Counted from the stretch's first letter, positions 28,144-37,331 are shown. The stretch: DNA of 64,000 nt from Pseudomonas putida (GCF_009883635.2 NZ_CP026115.2:372001-436000); one strand, 5' to 3'. Notes: generated by a model from the sequence alone, not told the origin. Made by a program: numbers and translations.

Positions 28144-29496
28144 ATGCACCCGAACACTGCCCCCCTTGCCACGCTAAAAACTGCCAGCAGCCCTCAGCAC
28201 GCCGTGATGCGCAAAGTCTCCAGGCGCCTGCTCGGCTTTCTGTTCCTGTGCTTTGTGCTGTCGTTTCTCGACCGCATCAACATCGGCTTCGCCGGCCTGA
28301 CCATGATGGGCGACCTGGGCCTGAGCAGCACCCAGTTCGGCATGGCGACCACGCTGTTCTACATCGCCTACGTCGCCTGCGGTATTCCCAGCAACATGGC
28401 CTTGGCCAAGGTAGGCGCACGCAGATGGATTGGCAGCCTGATGATCGCCTGGGGCCTGGCCTCGACCGCGACCCTGTTCGCGACCGATGCCGGCAGCCTG
28501 TACCTGCTGCGGACGCTGGTCGGTATCACTGAAGCTGGCTTCCTGCCTGGCGTGCTGCTGTACCTGACGTTCTGGTTCCCGGCGGCGTACCGGGCACGCG
28601 CCAATGCGCTGTTCATGATCGCCATGCCATTTACCGCAGGCTTCGGCTCGGCACTTTCGGGGCTGATACTGAGCCTGGATGGAGTTTGGGGGCTGCACGA
28701 CTGGCAGTGGCTGTTCCTGCTCGAAGGCATGCCTTCGGTGATCATGGGCTTTGTGGTGTTCGGTTACCTGAACGACACGCCAGGCCAGGCCCATTGGCTG
28801 AGCCCGGAGGACAAGCAACAGCTGCAGCAGGCTCTGGCCGCTGATGAACCGCCTGCAACCCGTACAGAAGAAACTGAACCCGGCAGCCTGTTGCGCGAAA
28901 TGCTCTCGCCCACCGTGCTGCTGTTCAGCCTGGTGTACTTCTGCCTGGTCAACACGCTGGCGATGATCGCCGTCTGGACGCCGCTGATCATCAAGAGCAT
29001 CAGTGCCGCCGACAGCAGCAACAGCACCATTGGCTTTCTGGCGATGATCCCGCAGGTGTGCACCATCATCGGCATGGTGGTGTGGGGGCTGCATTCCGAT
29101 CGCAGCCAGGAGCGCCGATGGCACCTGGTGCTGCCGATGCTGATGGCCGCTGCCGGCTGGCTGTTCGCAGCTTATGCCGGTAACCCGCTGGTGCAGCTGT
29201 GCGGGATCTGCATGGCGGCCACCGGGTCTTACACCGCCATGTCGATTTTCTGGACGACACCGGACCAGGCGCTGACGTTCAAGGCACGGGCCATTGGCAT
29301 TGCGGTGATCAATGCGTTTGGCAATATCGGTTCGGCGCTGAACCCGCTGGTGGTTGGCTGGCTGAAGAACCTGACCCAAAGCTTCACGGCCGGGATCGTG
29401 TACGCCACGGCGCTGCTGGTGATGGGGGCGCTGTTGACCTTCCTGCTGCCGCTGCGCTCGGTCACATCCATTTCAAAACCTGCACAAGACCTGTAG
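28144..29496 (+). CDS. MFS transporter, ACS family, probable aromatic-acid uptake
   Basis: This is a 450-residue, 12-helix transporter with the ACS signature VLSFLDRINIGFAGLTMMGDLGLS (helix 1) and GITEAGFLPGVLLYLTFWFP (helix 4). A large hydrophilic loop (about 215-245) divides the halves. It is co-directional with the flavin monooxygenase and DUF2783 genes (45-bp gap), so it probably imports the hydroxylated substrate. It resembles, but is not a recent copy of, the MFS at 1836-3203. Confidence 0.9.
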   Translation: MHPNTAPLATLKTASSPQHAVMRKVSRRLLGFLFLCFVLSFLDRINIGFAGLTMMGDLGLSSTQFGMATTLFYIAYVACGIPSNMALAKVGARRWIGSLMIAWGLASTATLFATDAGSLYLLRTLVGITEAGFLPGVLLYLTFWFPAAYRARANALFMIAMPFTAGFGSALSGLILSLDGVWGLHDWQWLFLLEGMPSVIMGFVVFGYLNDTPGQAHWLSPEDKQQLQQALAADEPPATRTEETEPGSLLREMLSPTVLLFSLVYFCLVNTLAMIAVWTPLIIKSISAADSSNSTIGFLAMIPQVCTIIGMVVWGLHSDRSQERRWHLVLPMLMAAAGWLFAAYAGNPLVQLCGICMAATGSYTAMSIFWTTPDQALTFKARAIGIAVINAFGNIGSALNPLVVGWLKNLTQSFTAGIVYATALLVMGALLTFLLPLRSVTSISKPAQDL

Positions 29497-29710
29497 GAGC
29501 GAGTTTACTCGCGAATACCGGCGTAGCCGGTGCCATACACCGTGTTGGATTCTTCGCGGGCTTGCCCGCACACACAGGTACCGCAGATGCCTTGAAGGTC
29601 GGGTGCTTCTGTGGGGGTTTACCCGCAAAGAATCCAACTCGGGGTATGGCACGGGCTTTCGCGGCGGTTCGGTGCCCCGACAAAGCCGCATCCACAAGGG
29701 ATCGCGCCAG
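29491..29710. repeat. Cluster of REP units (347-bp gene-free gap)
   Basis: The gap 29497-29843 between the MFS and LuxR-type genes contains a complete CTGTAGGAGCGAGTTTACTC / GCGAATACCGGCGTAGCCGG unit, an inverted unit GGATTCTTCGCGGGCTTGCC, and further GTGGGGGTTTACCCGC and GGCACGGGCTTTCGCGGC pieces. At least three partial REPs are stacked head to tail. The last 130 bases before the LuxR-type gene, with AGGGAGTACAGC before its ATG, are probably its promoter. Confidence 0.65.
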
Positions 29711-29843
29711 TCTTGGAAATTGAGTAAGCCAATTACCCCACCGGCTACGCGACTCGCTTACAAATTGGTTATCCTGCCCAACAGCCCACCCTAACGGGCC
29801 GCCAAAAACAATAAAATCATGCCTTTTCCCCAGGGAGTACAGC

Positions 29844-30671
29844 ATGGAATTCTGGCCATTACGCCCATCCACGACCGACTTCCGCCTGAGCATCGAGCAA
29901 ACCGCCAGCCTGCTCGCCCGCACCAGCGAAAGCCACGGCAAGCTGCTGGCCGCCGACATGCTGAAACTGGTCAGTGCCCAGGTCCCGCTGGCCCAATGCA
30001 CCATCTTTGCCTATAACCCCAACCGCAGCCCGCAGATCATTTCCTTCGCCGACCGCGCACGGATGATCGAGCTCCCCAGAATCTCCAGCAACTACGCCGA
30101 ACGCTTCTACAGCATGGACGGCAACCAACAGGCGATGACCGCACGCCCCGCCCTGGCGACCACCGACCGCATCCTGGTGCAACGCCAAGGCATCGAAGAC
30201 ATCGCCCACCGGGACTACCGACGCATCTGCTACGAACTGCCGCAAATCTCCGAACGTGTCGCACTGCTTACCCATTGCGAGGGCAATCGTTGGCTGTCGG
30301 TGAATTTCTATCGGGGGCATGAACATGGGCGTTTTTCAGCCCATGAGATCAATGTCATCGAAACAGCGGCGCCACTGATCGTACAAATCTCGCGATTACA
30401 TTACCGCGCTTATCTCGAAGCCAATGAAATGCCGGCGTTGCTCAGTGAGCGGGTTGTCAGTCTGTACCCGGAACTGACACGGCGTGACCAGGAGCTGCTG
30501 CAATTGATGCTGGCTGGGTGTGAGGTTGAGGGCATCAGCGTGAGCATGGGTATTCAGCTGTCGAGTGCGGCTACGTATATCAAGCGGCTGTATCGCAAGT
30601 TGGGGATATCCGGGCAGCGTGAGTTATTGGCGTTGGCTACTCAGCGTAAGTGGTCGAGTCAGGTTCACTGA
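29844..30671 (+). CDS. LuxR-type transcriptional regulator
   Basis: This 275-residue protein has a C-terminal LuxR helix-turn-helix (about 205-268). It reads PELTRRDQELLQLMLAGCEVEGISVSM and then SSAATYIKRLYRKLGISGQRELLAL, keeping the usual LTxREx(E/V)LxL and TVKxHxxxIxxKLG spacing with substitutions. The N-terminal half is GAF-like in composition (VSAQVPLAQCTIFAYNP...) and is not an acyl-homoserine-lactone domain. It is encoded after the aromatic-type operon in the same direction and may regulate it (inference). Confidence 0.82.
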   Translation: MEFWPLRPSTTDFRLSIEQTASLLARTSESHGKLLAADMLKLVSAQVPLAQCTIFAYNPNRSPQIISFADRARMIELPRISSNYAERFYSMDGNQQAMTARPALATTDRILVQRQGIEDIAHRDYRRICYELPQISERVALLTHCEGNRWLSVNFYRGHEHGRFSAHEINVIETAAPLIVQISRLHYRAYLEANEMPALLSERVVSLYPELTRRDQELLQLMLAGCEVEGISVSMGIQLSSAATYIKRLYRKLGISGQRELLALATQRKWSSQVH

Positions 30672-30689
30672 CGCTTATGGACGTTACAA

Positions 30690-31030
30690 GCTGTTACGGC
30701 GAACGGCTAAAAAATCAGATTTAACCCCTTTTCTGTAGGACGTTTCCCAAAGATACTCGCTGCGGCTGTTATTCGTTGCATACGCTAAAAGTGGACTCTA
30801 GTCTCGGCCTGTCGTTGCCATTCAACGACCGGGTTTAGCCGCCCGAACACGTCCGACACCACAGCCGTGCAATACCGAGTTATCGGCAGTTGCGCCTTTA
30901 TGGCGGCTGTACGTGGGGCACCTTCGGGTGCGCCGGGTGCCTGACGTCCCGGTCGGCTAACCCGCGTACAGCTGCCACCCATTCGTTTAGCCGCGGTTGG
31001 TGGTTGCTCCATTACGACAGGAGCCACACC
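30690..31030 (+). ncRNA. Structured leader of the DUF6124/DUF3077 module, copy B
   Basis: The elements seen in copy A recur. A1 TTAGCCG (30835-30841) pairs with A2 CGGCTAA (30954-30960), extended by ACGTC (30849-30853) with GACGT (30943-30947). B1 (30902-30913) pairs with B2 (30965-30976). A hairpin GCACC-TTCG-GGTGC lies at 30918-30931. A third TTAGCCG (A3) is at 30987-30993, 38 bases before the start codon. Relative to copy A, the 7-mer TTGACAG has become TTAGCCG in A1 and A3, and A2 has changed to its complement. Conserved primary-sequence blocks are AATCAGATTTA...CCCC and TGTAGGAC.TTTCCCAAAG near 30712-30757. Confidence 0.6.
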
Positions 31031-31273
31031 ATGCTGAAGATCGTTCCCGATCCGCCCCACAATCTCCACTCCCTCGAAGACACGTTGATGATGGCGGCTG
31101 ACTACGCACTCTGTGCCGAAGTCGTTGCCCAGCAGGCGATGCTGATGCAGCCCAAGTCTCCCGTGTCGCTGTTGATCATGACGTCAATGCACGAGCTTGA
31201 TGCCCTGCGCAAATTGCTCGAGTCGGCGCTGGTTCAAATCCAAAAGCCAGCGGATCCGCAGACGCTGCATTAA
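31031..31273 (+). CDS. DUF6124 small protein, copy B
   Basis: This 80-residue protein is identical to copy A (23475-23717) at 77 positions (differences at residues 4, 57 and 58). ACAGGAGCCACACC precedes the ATG. The protein is soluble and helical, with no known function. The high protein conservation contrasts with the diverged leader. Confidence 0.8.
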   Translation: MLKIVPDPPHNLHSLEDTLMMAADYALCAEVVAQQAMLMQPKSPVSLLIMTSMHELDALRKLLESALVQIQKPADPQTLH

Positions 31274-31439
31274 CTCGCATCATGATTTGCCTGACCTGGC
31301 GCTTTCGCAGACTAGCGCTTCGCACAGCATCGCCACTGAGGTTGTAGACGACCCTTAGGCGTGTGGTGAACCTGTGTGAGCCCAGCTTGCCGGCGAAAGT
31401 CCCAGCCCAGGCATCTTCAACTTCAGGGAGATGAACCAA

Positions 31440-31705
31440 TGGCCACCGAAGAAACCAAATTCACAGTCGGCAAAACCACCTTCTACCAAGGCGAAAACCA
31501 GACCCATCCCCTCTTCCGCATCGAACCCGGCATCCCTTGCCAAAGCGCCCGCGAACAGGCCTCTGAACTGATGGGCTACGTCCGCGACCTGACCATCGAC
31601 GGCCTGATGGAAGACAAACCCCAACTGCTCTGGGCCTCGCACTACCTCAGCGCCCTGGCCAAGGCCCTGCTTGATGATGCCGAACTTGGCATGATGAAAG
31701 ATTGA
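31440..31705 (+). CDS. DUF3077 small protein, copy B
   Basis: This 88-residue protein differs from copy A at one residue only. It follows TTCAGGGAGATGAACC, nearly the same ribosome binding region as copy A. The gap from DUF6124 (166 bp) is longer than in copy A (104 bp) because of extra sequence around 31310-31380. It is followed by the same REP element, after which homology with copy A stops and the HNH gene begins. Confidence 0.82.
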
Positions 31706-31740
31706 AATAACCCCTCCAGCAGCACCTGCACCGCCCACCC

Positions 31741-31787
31741 TGTCGGAGCCGCGCTTGCCGGCGATGGGCCGCAAAGCGGCCCCAACA
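31741..31787. repeat. REP element
   Basis: This is the third copy of the CCGCGCTTGCCGGCGATGGG / CCGCAAAGCGGCCCC unit. It marks the end of the duplicated module; CTGACTCCAGGAGAA just after it still matches 24185-24199. Confidence 0.8.
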
Positions 31788-31803
31788 ACCTAAGCCCCTG
31801 CGC

Positions 31804-31836
31804 CTGACTCCAGGAGAACTAACTGCTAGGAGTCAG
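31804..31836 (-). terminator. Inverted repeat at the end of the HNH gene
   Basis: CTGACTCC (31804-31811) and GGAGTCAG (31829-31836) form an 8-bp stem with a 17-base loop that spans the HNH stop codon. It has no clear U-tract, so termination is only a suggestion. It sits at the junction between the duplicated module and the defence island. Confidence 0.35.
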
Positions 31837-32647
31837 TTTGCGCAAAAGGCTCGAATACCCATCGCCCACGCACCATTCCTCTCAATTGATCGATGCTAAG
31901 AGTCATATCCCGCTTGCGGTGGACGACTGCATGACAGTTGGCGCACAACGTTACGAGATCAGTCTCAGGATCAACATCTTTCTCAGCACCGAACTCCGAA
32001 ATCGGTACTACATGGTGAACGTGAATGAAGCCCTTCGCATGTTTACCATAAGCCTGTTCGAAATCAAATCCACATCCTTTACAGTCAAGGCCGTGGATAG
32101 CAATAGCCTTCATTCTCAGATCTTTTCGGCGCTCGTAGCGTGTTCCAAAGTAGCTAGATTTGCTGCCTTCATTGGCCGACTCGAAGGTGAATGGGTCGCC
32201 TTCCACATTCGGGACATCTGCTTCTGCTTGCGAAGGTTCGAGCTTCGCATGGCTTAAAATGGCATTGAAATCGGCTTGAGATATGGGCCGAACCCCGTCA
32301 CGCCAGTAGTTTTTTACGCGGGTGGCAGGGATGGTCTCCAGGTACACCCCATCAATCTTCGAAGGGACAGCACCTTCAAACTGCGCGAAGTTTTCGATCA
32401 GCGCGTAAAGGTCGCCCTTGCCACTGCCGGTGTCTGCGTAGACCTTACCGATGCGTGCCGTACCAAAATAATGCGGATCGGAGCTCAGGCGGACAGACGC
32501 AAATGTTTTGTCCTTTATACGCCCTTTGTAGTAGATCACTTCGGTGCCCGGAACGAGGAAGGCTTGGTAGCGCTTGGGGAAGTGGTAGACAGCGCCGGTT
32601 TCGTCTTCCCACTGCGAAGTGTCATTTTCCACTATGACGACGGACAT
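31826..32647 (-). CDS. HNH restriction-type endonuclease
   Basis: This 273-residue protein has a C-terminal HNH nuclease (about 185-245): zinc ligands in CKGC (189-192) and LCANC (234-238), catalytic HVHHVVP (209-215) and HAVVH (239-243). This resembles McrA-like type IV enzymes. The N-terminal about 115 residues (YHFPKRYQAFLVPGTEVIYYKGR, DPHYFGTARIGKVY) look like a separate sensing domain, possibly a modified-base reader of the PUA/EVE type (uncertain). It is divergent from the Mrr gene across about 256 bp. It is the first gene of the defence island. Confidence 0.85.
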   Translation of the reverse strand: MSVVIVENDTSQWEDETGAVYHFPKRYQAFLVPGTEVIYYKGRIKDKTFASVRLSSDPHYFGTARIGKVYADTGSGKGDLYALIENFAQFEGAVPSKIDGVYLETIPATRVKNYWRDGVRPISQADFNAILSHAKLEPSQAEADVPNVEGDPFTFESANEGSKSSYFGTRYERRKDLRMKAIAIHGLDCKGCGFDFEQAYGKHAKGFIHVHHVVPISEFGAEKDVDPETDLVTLCANCHAVVHRKRDMTLSIDQLRGMVRGRWVFEPFAQTDS

Positions 32648-32903
32648 TTGTTTCTCCTCCCGAGTGATGGCAAAAGCCTATCAAAAAGAGGAAATTTCCT
32701 ACACCATTTGTAGAAGATGGATCGTGCCATCTGGCCGATGGTTTATCACGTGATGACTGATTGCTCCAAGGGGCGCCGGCGATGTGAAAGCAAACGAGGA
32801 CACCATATCCCCTCTTGTGTACAAGGCCGTGCAGGGGGTGATTTACAACGCGTCGCTGAGCCACTACGTTGGACTAAGCCTCTTAACAGGAATAGAAAGA
32901 TCC

Positions 32904-33839
32904 ATGCCAGTCCCGACCTACGACCAGTTCATAGAGCCCATCCTGCGTTTTCTCGCCATACATCCTGAGGGTTCCACCGCGAGCGAAGCTCACGAAGCCG
33001 CCGCTATGACGCTTGGCCTGAGCGAGTCGCAACGACAGGAGACCATCGCTAGTGGCCAGGCCACCTACAAGAATCGATCAGGTTGGGCGCATGATCGGCT
33101 GAAGCGTGCCGGCTACTCTAGCAGCGCCAAGCGTGGTTACTGGCAACTGACCGACACCGGCCGCGCATACGCCCAGGCCAACCCAACCCCGTTGAGCCCA
33201 GAGCAAGTCGAGCACCTTGCCGTGAACTTCATGAGCGTGAAGCTTAAGGCAGCACCGGATGCCGCCTCTCTGGATGAAAGCAGCGACACATCAGAGCCTA
33301 TTGCCAAGACCGACCTCGCCACTAGCAGCCCGCAGGAGCGCCTAAACCAAGCCATCCTCGAGCTGCGCACCAGCGTCGCGGGCGACCTGCTGGACAACTT
33401 GCTGCAAGCCAGCCCGACGCGCTTCGAGCACATCGTACTCGACGTGCTGCACAGTCTGGGCTACGGCGCGAACCGGCAGGCACTGCAACAAGTCGGCGGC
33501 AGTGGCGACGGCGGCATCGACGGCGTGATCTCGCTGGACGCACTAGGGCTGGAAAAGGTTTACGTGCAGGCCAAGCGCTGGCAGAACACCGTCGGGCGTC
33601 CCGACCTGCAAGCGTTCTATGGCGCCCTGGCCGGGCAGAAAGCCAAACGCGGTATATTCATTACCACCTCCGGCTTCACCGCCCAGGCCGTTGACTTCGC
33701 GCGCTCGGTCGAGGGGCTAGTACTGGTCGACGGTAAACGCCTGGTAAACCTGATGCTCGACCACGAGGTGGGTGTCAGCTCGCAGCTTTACAAAGTGCCC
33801 AGGCTCGACAGCGATTACTTCGACGAATCGCTCGGCTGA
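32904..33839 (+). CDS. mrr: Mrr-type restriction endonuclease (type IV)
   Basis: This 311-residue protein has an N-terminal Mrr_N winged-helix domain (about 1-90, PTYDQFIEPILRFLAIHPEG, LTDTGRAYA) and a C-terminal PD-(D/E)XK Mrr catalytic domain (about 168-290). Active-site residues are GDGGIDG (Asp206) and VQAK (Gln222, Lys224). Mrr enzymes cut methylated DNA. An ATG 120 bases upstream is in frame, but the protein family begins at the chosen start. Being methyl-directed, it must tolerate the modification made by the neighbouring HsdM. Confidence 0.92.
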   Translation: MPVPTYDQFIEPILRFLAIHPEGSTASEAHEAAAMTLGLSESQRQETIASGQATYKNRSGWAHDRLKRAGYSSSAKRGYWQLTDTGRAYAQANPTPLSPEQVEHLAVNFMSVKLKAAPDAASLDESSDTSEPIAKTDLATSSPQERLNQAILELRTSVAGDLLDNLLQASPTRFEHIVLDVLHSLGYGANRQALQQVGGSGDGGIDGVISLDALGLEKVYVQAKRWQNTVGRPDLQAFYGALAGQKAKRGIFITTSGFTAQAVDFARSVEGLVLVDGKRLVNLMLDHEVGVSSQLYKVPRLDSDYFDESLG

Positions 33840-34041
33840 GCCGACGCTCGACAACCCACTTCCATTTCACCACTATGACCTCGATAAGCTCGCAGGCCGT
33901 CGATGTCCTGCGCCTTCAGACGCCCATCCAATCTCAGTAGACCACTACATGTAGCTGTCGGGTTGTTGCAGGTTGACAAAGTTAGCTGCCTCTTCGGGCA
34001 AAGCTAATCGGTTCGCCAAAGTGCCTAGCTCCTGCAAAACA

Positions 34042-34069
34042 CCCCTGCTGGCCTTACGGCTAGCAGGGG
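34042..34069 (-). terminator. Intrinsic terminator of the hsd operon
   Basis: CCCCTGCT(G)GCC-TTAC-GGC(T)AGCAGGGG forms a strong stem with one mismatch. On the minus strand it is followed by TGTTTTG. It lies 69 bp after the hsdR stop codon and about 200 bp after the convergent mrr gene, so it may serve both. Confidence 0.65.
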
Positions 34070-34137
34070 CCGTTCTGTATAGAAGGAAAGAGCCAGCTGC
34101 TTCAGTTGGTGACCTTGACGTTCACTATGGTACTACC

Positions 34138-37100
34138 TTAAACATTTTGGTCCGGCTTTCGTATCTGTTGATACACCGCCCTCATGAGATGGCTCGCAGC
34201 AACATTCCTAAATGCCTCATCGTTCATTAGACGTACAAAAATTTCTTCGTTGCCATCCATGCGTTCAATGAACAGGTTCTCAAGCTGCTTGTTGAACACA
34301 GGCTCGAAGTTCTCGATGCTGTTTGCCATAACGGCCTGCCGTAACTGCTCATTGGCTACTGCGGTTTCACGGACTTGATCGAAGAAGAGCTGGTCTGCCG
34401 GGGTAAATTCTGTGCCGAAGCGCTCATTGAGCTTGCCAACTAAAGTTGAAAGCTGCACGTCCTCGTCCGCTTGGCCTGTACCCACATCACTCGGGCCCTC
34501 AAGCGCATCCGCCTCGCCCGCATTCAGATCAATTGCACCCTCGCTGATTTTTTGCAGGCGGTAGTATTTGAGCTCGACTTCATCGTCGACCTGCACCGTC
34601 CTGTTATCCGTCGTGCGCGGCAGCTTGGTCAGCAGGAAACGGGCATATGTGTACAGCTTCTCGTGATCGGAGTCCTGGTAAGGGACTATCTGAGAAACAA
34701 AACTGTACAGATTGCGGAAACTGACCAGTTGTCCCTTGAAAAGGTTCTGGTCCTCTTCGCCGAGTTTCTTGAATCGCTCAATCGCCAGATCGAGCAGGCC
34801 ATTTAATTTCTTGTGCTCGCCACCGGTAGGGTTCAGGCGGTTGCGGAACCAAATCTCGCACCAAGCGCTGACCTCTGCCCCTGTGTAAATTTTCCAGCTA
34901 GCCAGAGTATGTGCCAGCGTGTTGAGTTGTTGAGGATCGGTATCGTCGCCCCTGTCCGTTGTCTCGTAATAGGGCTTGAAGGCAGTGTAGATGTCCGCAG
35001 GTTCGTTGACAAAATCGAGCACGAAAGTGTCGGTCTTACCTCGTGTCGTGCGATTCAGGCGCGACAGTGTCTGTACCGCTTGGATGCCGGATAAACGCTT
35101 GTCGACGTACATGCTGTGCAACAGTGGCTGGTCAAAGCCCGTCTGGTACTTCTCGGCCACCAGCAAGACTTGGTATTCCTCGGTGTTGAACTTCTCAGGC
35201 AGCTCAGATTCCTTGATGCCGTTGTTCATGCTCACTTCGGTGAATTTCTTACCGGCGAACTCTTTGAGCGTGATTTCGCCAGAGAACGCCACCAGCGATT
35301 TCACGTCGGTGTAACCCTTCTCTTTGATGTACTTATCGAACCCCAGCTTGTAGCGCACGGCGTGCTCACGCGAGCCGGTCACTACCATCGCTTTGGCACG
35401 ACCGCCAATCTTATGGCGGCTATGGGTGCGGAAGTGCTCCACGATCACTTCGACTTTCTGTGCGATCTCGTAGTCATGGAACTCGACAAAACGCGCTAGT
35501 GCCCGCGCGGCCTTGCGGCGTGGTACCTCTGGATCAGCCTCCACCTTCTGGATCAGCTTGTAGTAGCGCCTGTAACAGGTGTAGTGGGCCAACACGTCAT
35601 GAATGAAGCCTTCCTCGATAGCTTGCCGCATGCTGTAGTGGTGGAACGGCGCTTTACCGTTAGGGCCGGGCTCGTTGAAAACGGCCAGAGTCTTGAACTT
35701 GGGTGTAGCCGTGAAGGCAAAGAAACTCAGATTGGGTTGTTTGGTACGTTTGACCTGTTGACGCAGTAGCTCTTTCTTCGCCTCTTGGCTCAAGGCATCG
35801 TCGTCCATATCCAGCAACTGCTCGGCAATGGCGGATTCAATGCCATCCTTGTTCAGGATCTTCCGCAGCTCCATCGCCGTTTCGCCGCTCTGCGAGCTGT
35901 GCGCCTCGTCCACGATCACCGCGAAACGCTTGCCCTCCGTCGAAATGGCCACCCCTTTTCCGTTGGCCTCCATGGTGCGAATGGCTTGGGTGATGAAGGG
36001 GAACTTCTGGATGGTGGAAATGATGATCGGCACACCATCCGCCAGCGCTTTGGCCAACTGCTGCGTATTTTCATCGATCTTCTGCACAACACCCAGTTTG
36101 TGCTCGAACTGGAAAACTGTGTCTTGCAGCTGTTGATCAAGCACGCGACGGTCGGTGATCACTACCACTGAGTGAAAGATTCTCTCGTTGTTGGCGTCAT
36201 GCAGGCTGGAAAGGCGATGTGCTAGCCAGGCGATAGAGTTAGATTTGCCTGACCCAGCGGAATGCTGGATCAAGTAGTTGTGCCCTGAACCATGCACTTG
36301 CGCGTGGTTAGTCAGTGCCCGCACCGCATCCAGCTGATGGTAGCGGGGGAAAATCATCGACTCCTTGCTATGGCGCTTGATGCCTTTTTCGGTGACGACG
36401 GTTTTTTCCTCGACATCCAGGTGAATGAACCGAGCAAGTACGTCCATCAAGCTGTCGCGCGTAAGCACCCTACTCCACAGGTAGGCGGTACGCACATCGC
36501 CTTCAACTGGCGGGTTGCCGGCGCCGTGGTCATGACCAAGATTGAACGGCAGGAAGAATGTGTCCTTGCCCTCCAGCTTGGTCGTCATGAAGACCAACTC
36601 GGTGTCAACTGCAAAATGCACCAGGCAACGCTGTTTGAAGGCGAACAACAGCTCTTTGGGGTCGCGCTCAAAGCGGTACTGGTACTTTGCGTTTTCCACG
36701 CTCCAGCGTGTGGCCGACATCGAGTTCTTCAGCTCCAGCGTGGCCACAGGCAAGCCATTCACCGCCAACACCACATCGGGGATGGCCCCGCTCTTGGTGC
36801 GGATCTGCCGCACGATGGTCAAGCGATTGTCGTCGTAGCGCTCGGTACTTGCTGGGTCGAGCCCGGTGTTGGGCGCAAAGTAGGCCAGCCGCACCGTCTT
36901 GCCTACACATTTGAAACCTTCGCGCAAGATCGCCAGCGCCCCTTTGGCGGCAAGCTCTTTCACCAAGCTATCCAGCAACATGGTCGAGGCCTTGGCTGCG
37001 TCGAGTTGGGTCAGACGAGTCCAGATCTTTGGCTGCGTCTTCTGCACAAAAGCAACGACATCTGCCGGGAACAGCGCGATATCAGGATCGTAGGTGTTAG

Positions 37101-37176
37101 GGTCACCCTTCTCGTACCCTCCTTGGCTGACCAGCGCGTGCTCGATGTCGTTTTCAAAGTCAATTTCTTTGTGCAT
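34138..37176 (-). CDS. hsdR: Type I restriction enzyme R subunit
   Basis: This is a 1012-residue restriction and translocation subunit. The N-terminal nuclease domain has Asp134 (IPDVVLAVNG) and Glu148-x-Lys150 (TLELK). SF2 helicase motifs follow: QHSAGSGKSNSIAWLA (Walker A, 308-312), VVITDRRVLDQQL, VDEAHSSQSG (Walker B), FFAFTATP (motif III), SGIQAVQTLSRLNRTTRGK (motif VI). A helical C-terminus follows. The size matches type I R subunits of about 1000-1040 residues. It is the last gene of the operon, 155 bp after hsdS. All motifs appear intact, so an active enzyme is expected. Confidence 0.95.
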   Translation of the reverse strand: MHKEIDFENDIEHALVSQGGYEKGDPNTYDPDIALFPADVVAFVQKTQPKIWTRLTQLDAAKASTMLLDSLVKELAAKGALAILREGFKCVGKTVRLAYFAPNTGLDPASTERYDDNRLTIVRQIRTKSGAIPDVVLAVNGLPVATLELKNSMSATRWSVENAKYQYRFERDPKELLFAFKQRCLVHFAVDTELVFMTTKLEGKDTFFLPFNLGHDHGAGNPPVEGDVRTAYLWSRVLTRDSLMDVLARFIHLDVEEKTVVTEKGIKRHSKESMIFPRYHQLDAVRALTNHAQVHGSGHNYLIQHSAGSGKSNSIAWLAHRLSSLHDANNERIFHSVVVITDRRVLDQQLQDTVFQFEHKLGVVQKIDENTQQLAKALADGVPIIISTIQKFPFITQAIRTMEANGKGVAISTEGKRFAVIVDEAHSSQSGETAMELRKILNKDGIESAIAEQLLDMDDDALSQEAKKELLRQQVKRTKQPNLSFFAFTATPKFKTLAVFNEPGPNGKAPFHHYSMRQAIEEGFIHDVLAHYTCYRRYYKLIQKVEADPEVPRRKAARALARFVEFHDYEIAQKVEVIVEHFRTHSRHKIGGRAKAMVVTGSREHAVRYKLGFDKYIKEKGYTDVKSLVAFSGEITLKEFAGKKFTEVSMNNGIKESELPEKFNTEEYQVLLVAEKYQTGFDQPLLHSMYVDKRLSGIQAVQTLSRLNRTTRGKTDTFVLDFVNEPADIYTAFKPYYETTDRGDDTDPQQLNTLAHTLASWKIYTGAEVSAWCEIWFRNRLNPTGGEHKKLNGLLDLAIERFKKLGEEDQNLFKGQLVSFRNLYSFVSQIVPYQDSDHEKLYTYARFLLTKLPRTTDNRTVQVDDEVELKYYRLQKISEGAIDLNAGEADALEGPSDVGTGQADEDVQLSTLVGKLNERFGTEFTPADQLFFDQVRETAVANEQLRQAVMANSIENFEPVFNKQLENLFIERMDGNEEIFVRLMNDEAFRNVAASHLMRAVYQQIRKPDQNV

Positions 37177-37331
37177 CTTCCCACCCTTAAATGCGTTCGA
37201 TTCGGCCTGTTAGCAAATCACTTCAATATTGCTGTATTCCAAATCCGCCAGCGCCATACCATTGAGGTCGGCAGGACTTTAGGCAGTTGAAATAGCTCTG
37301 TGCGTTCAACGCCATTTAGAAGGGCCTCCAT

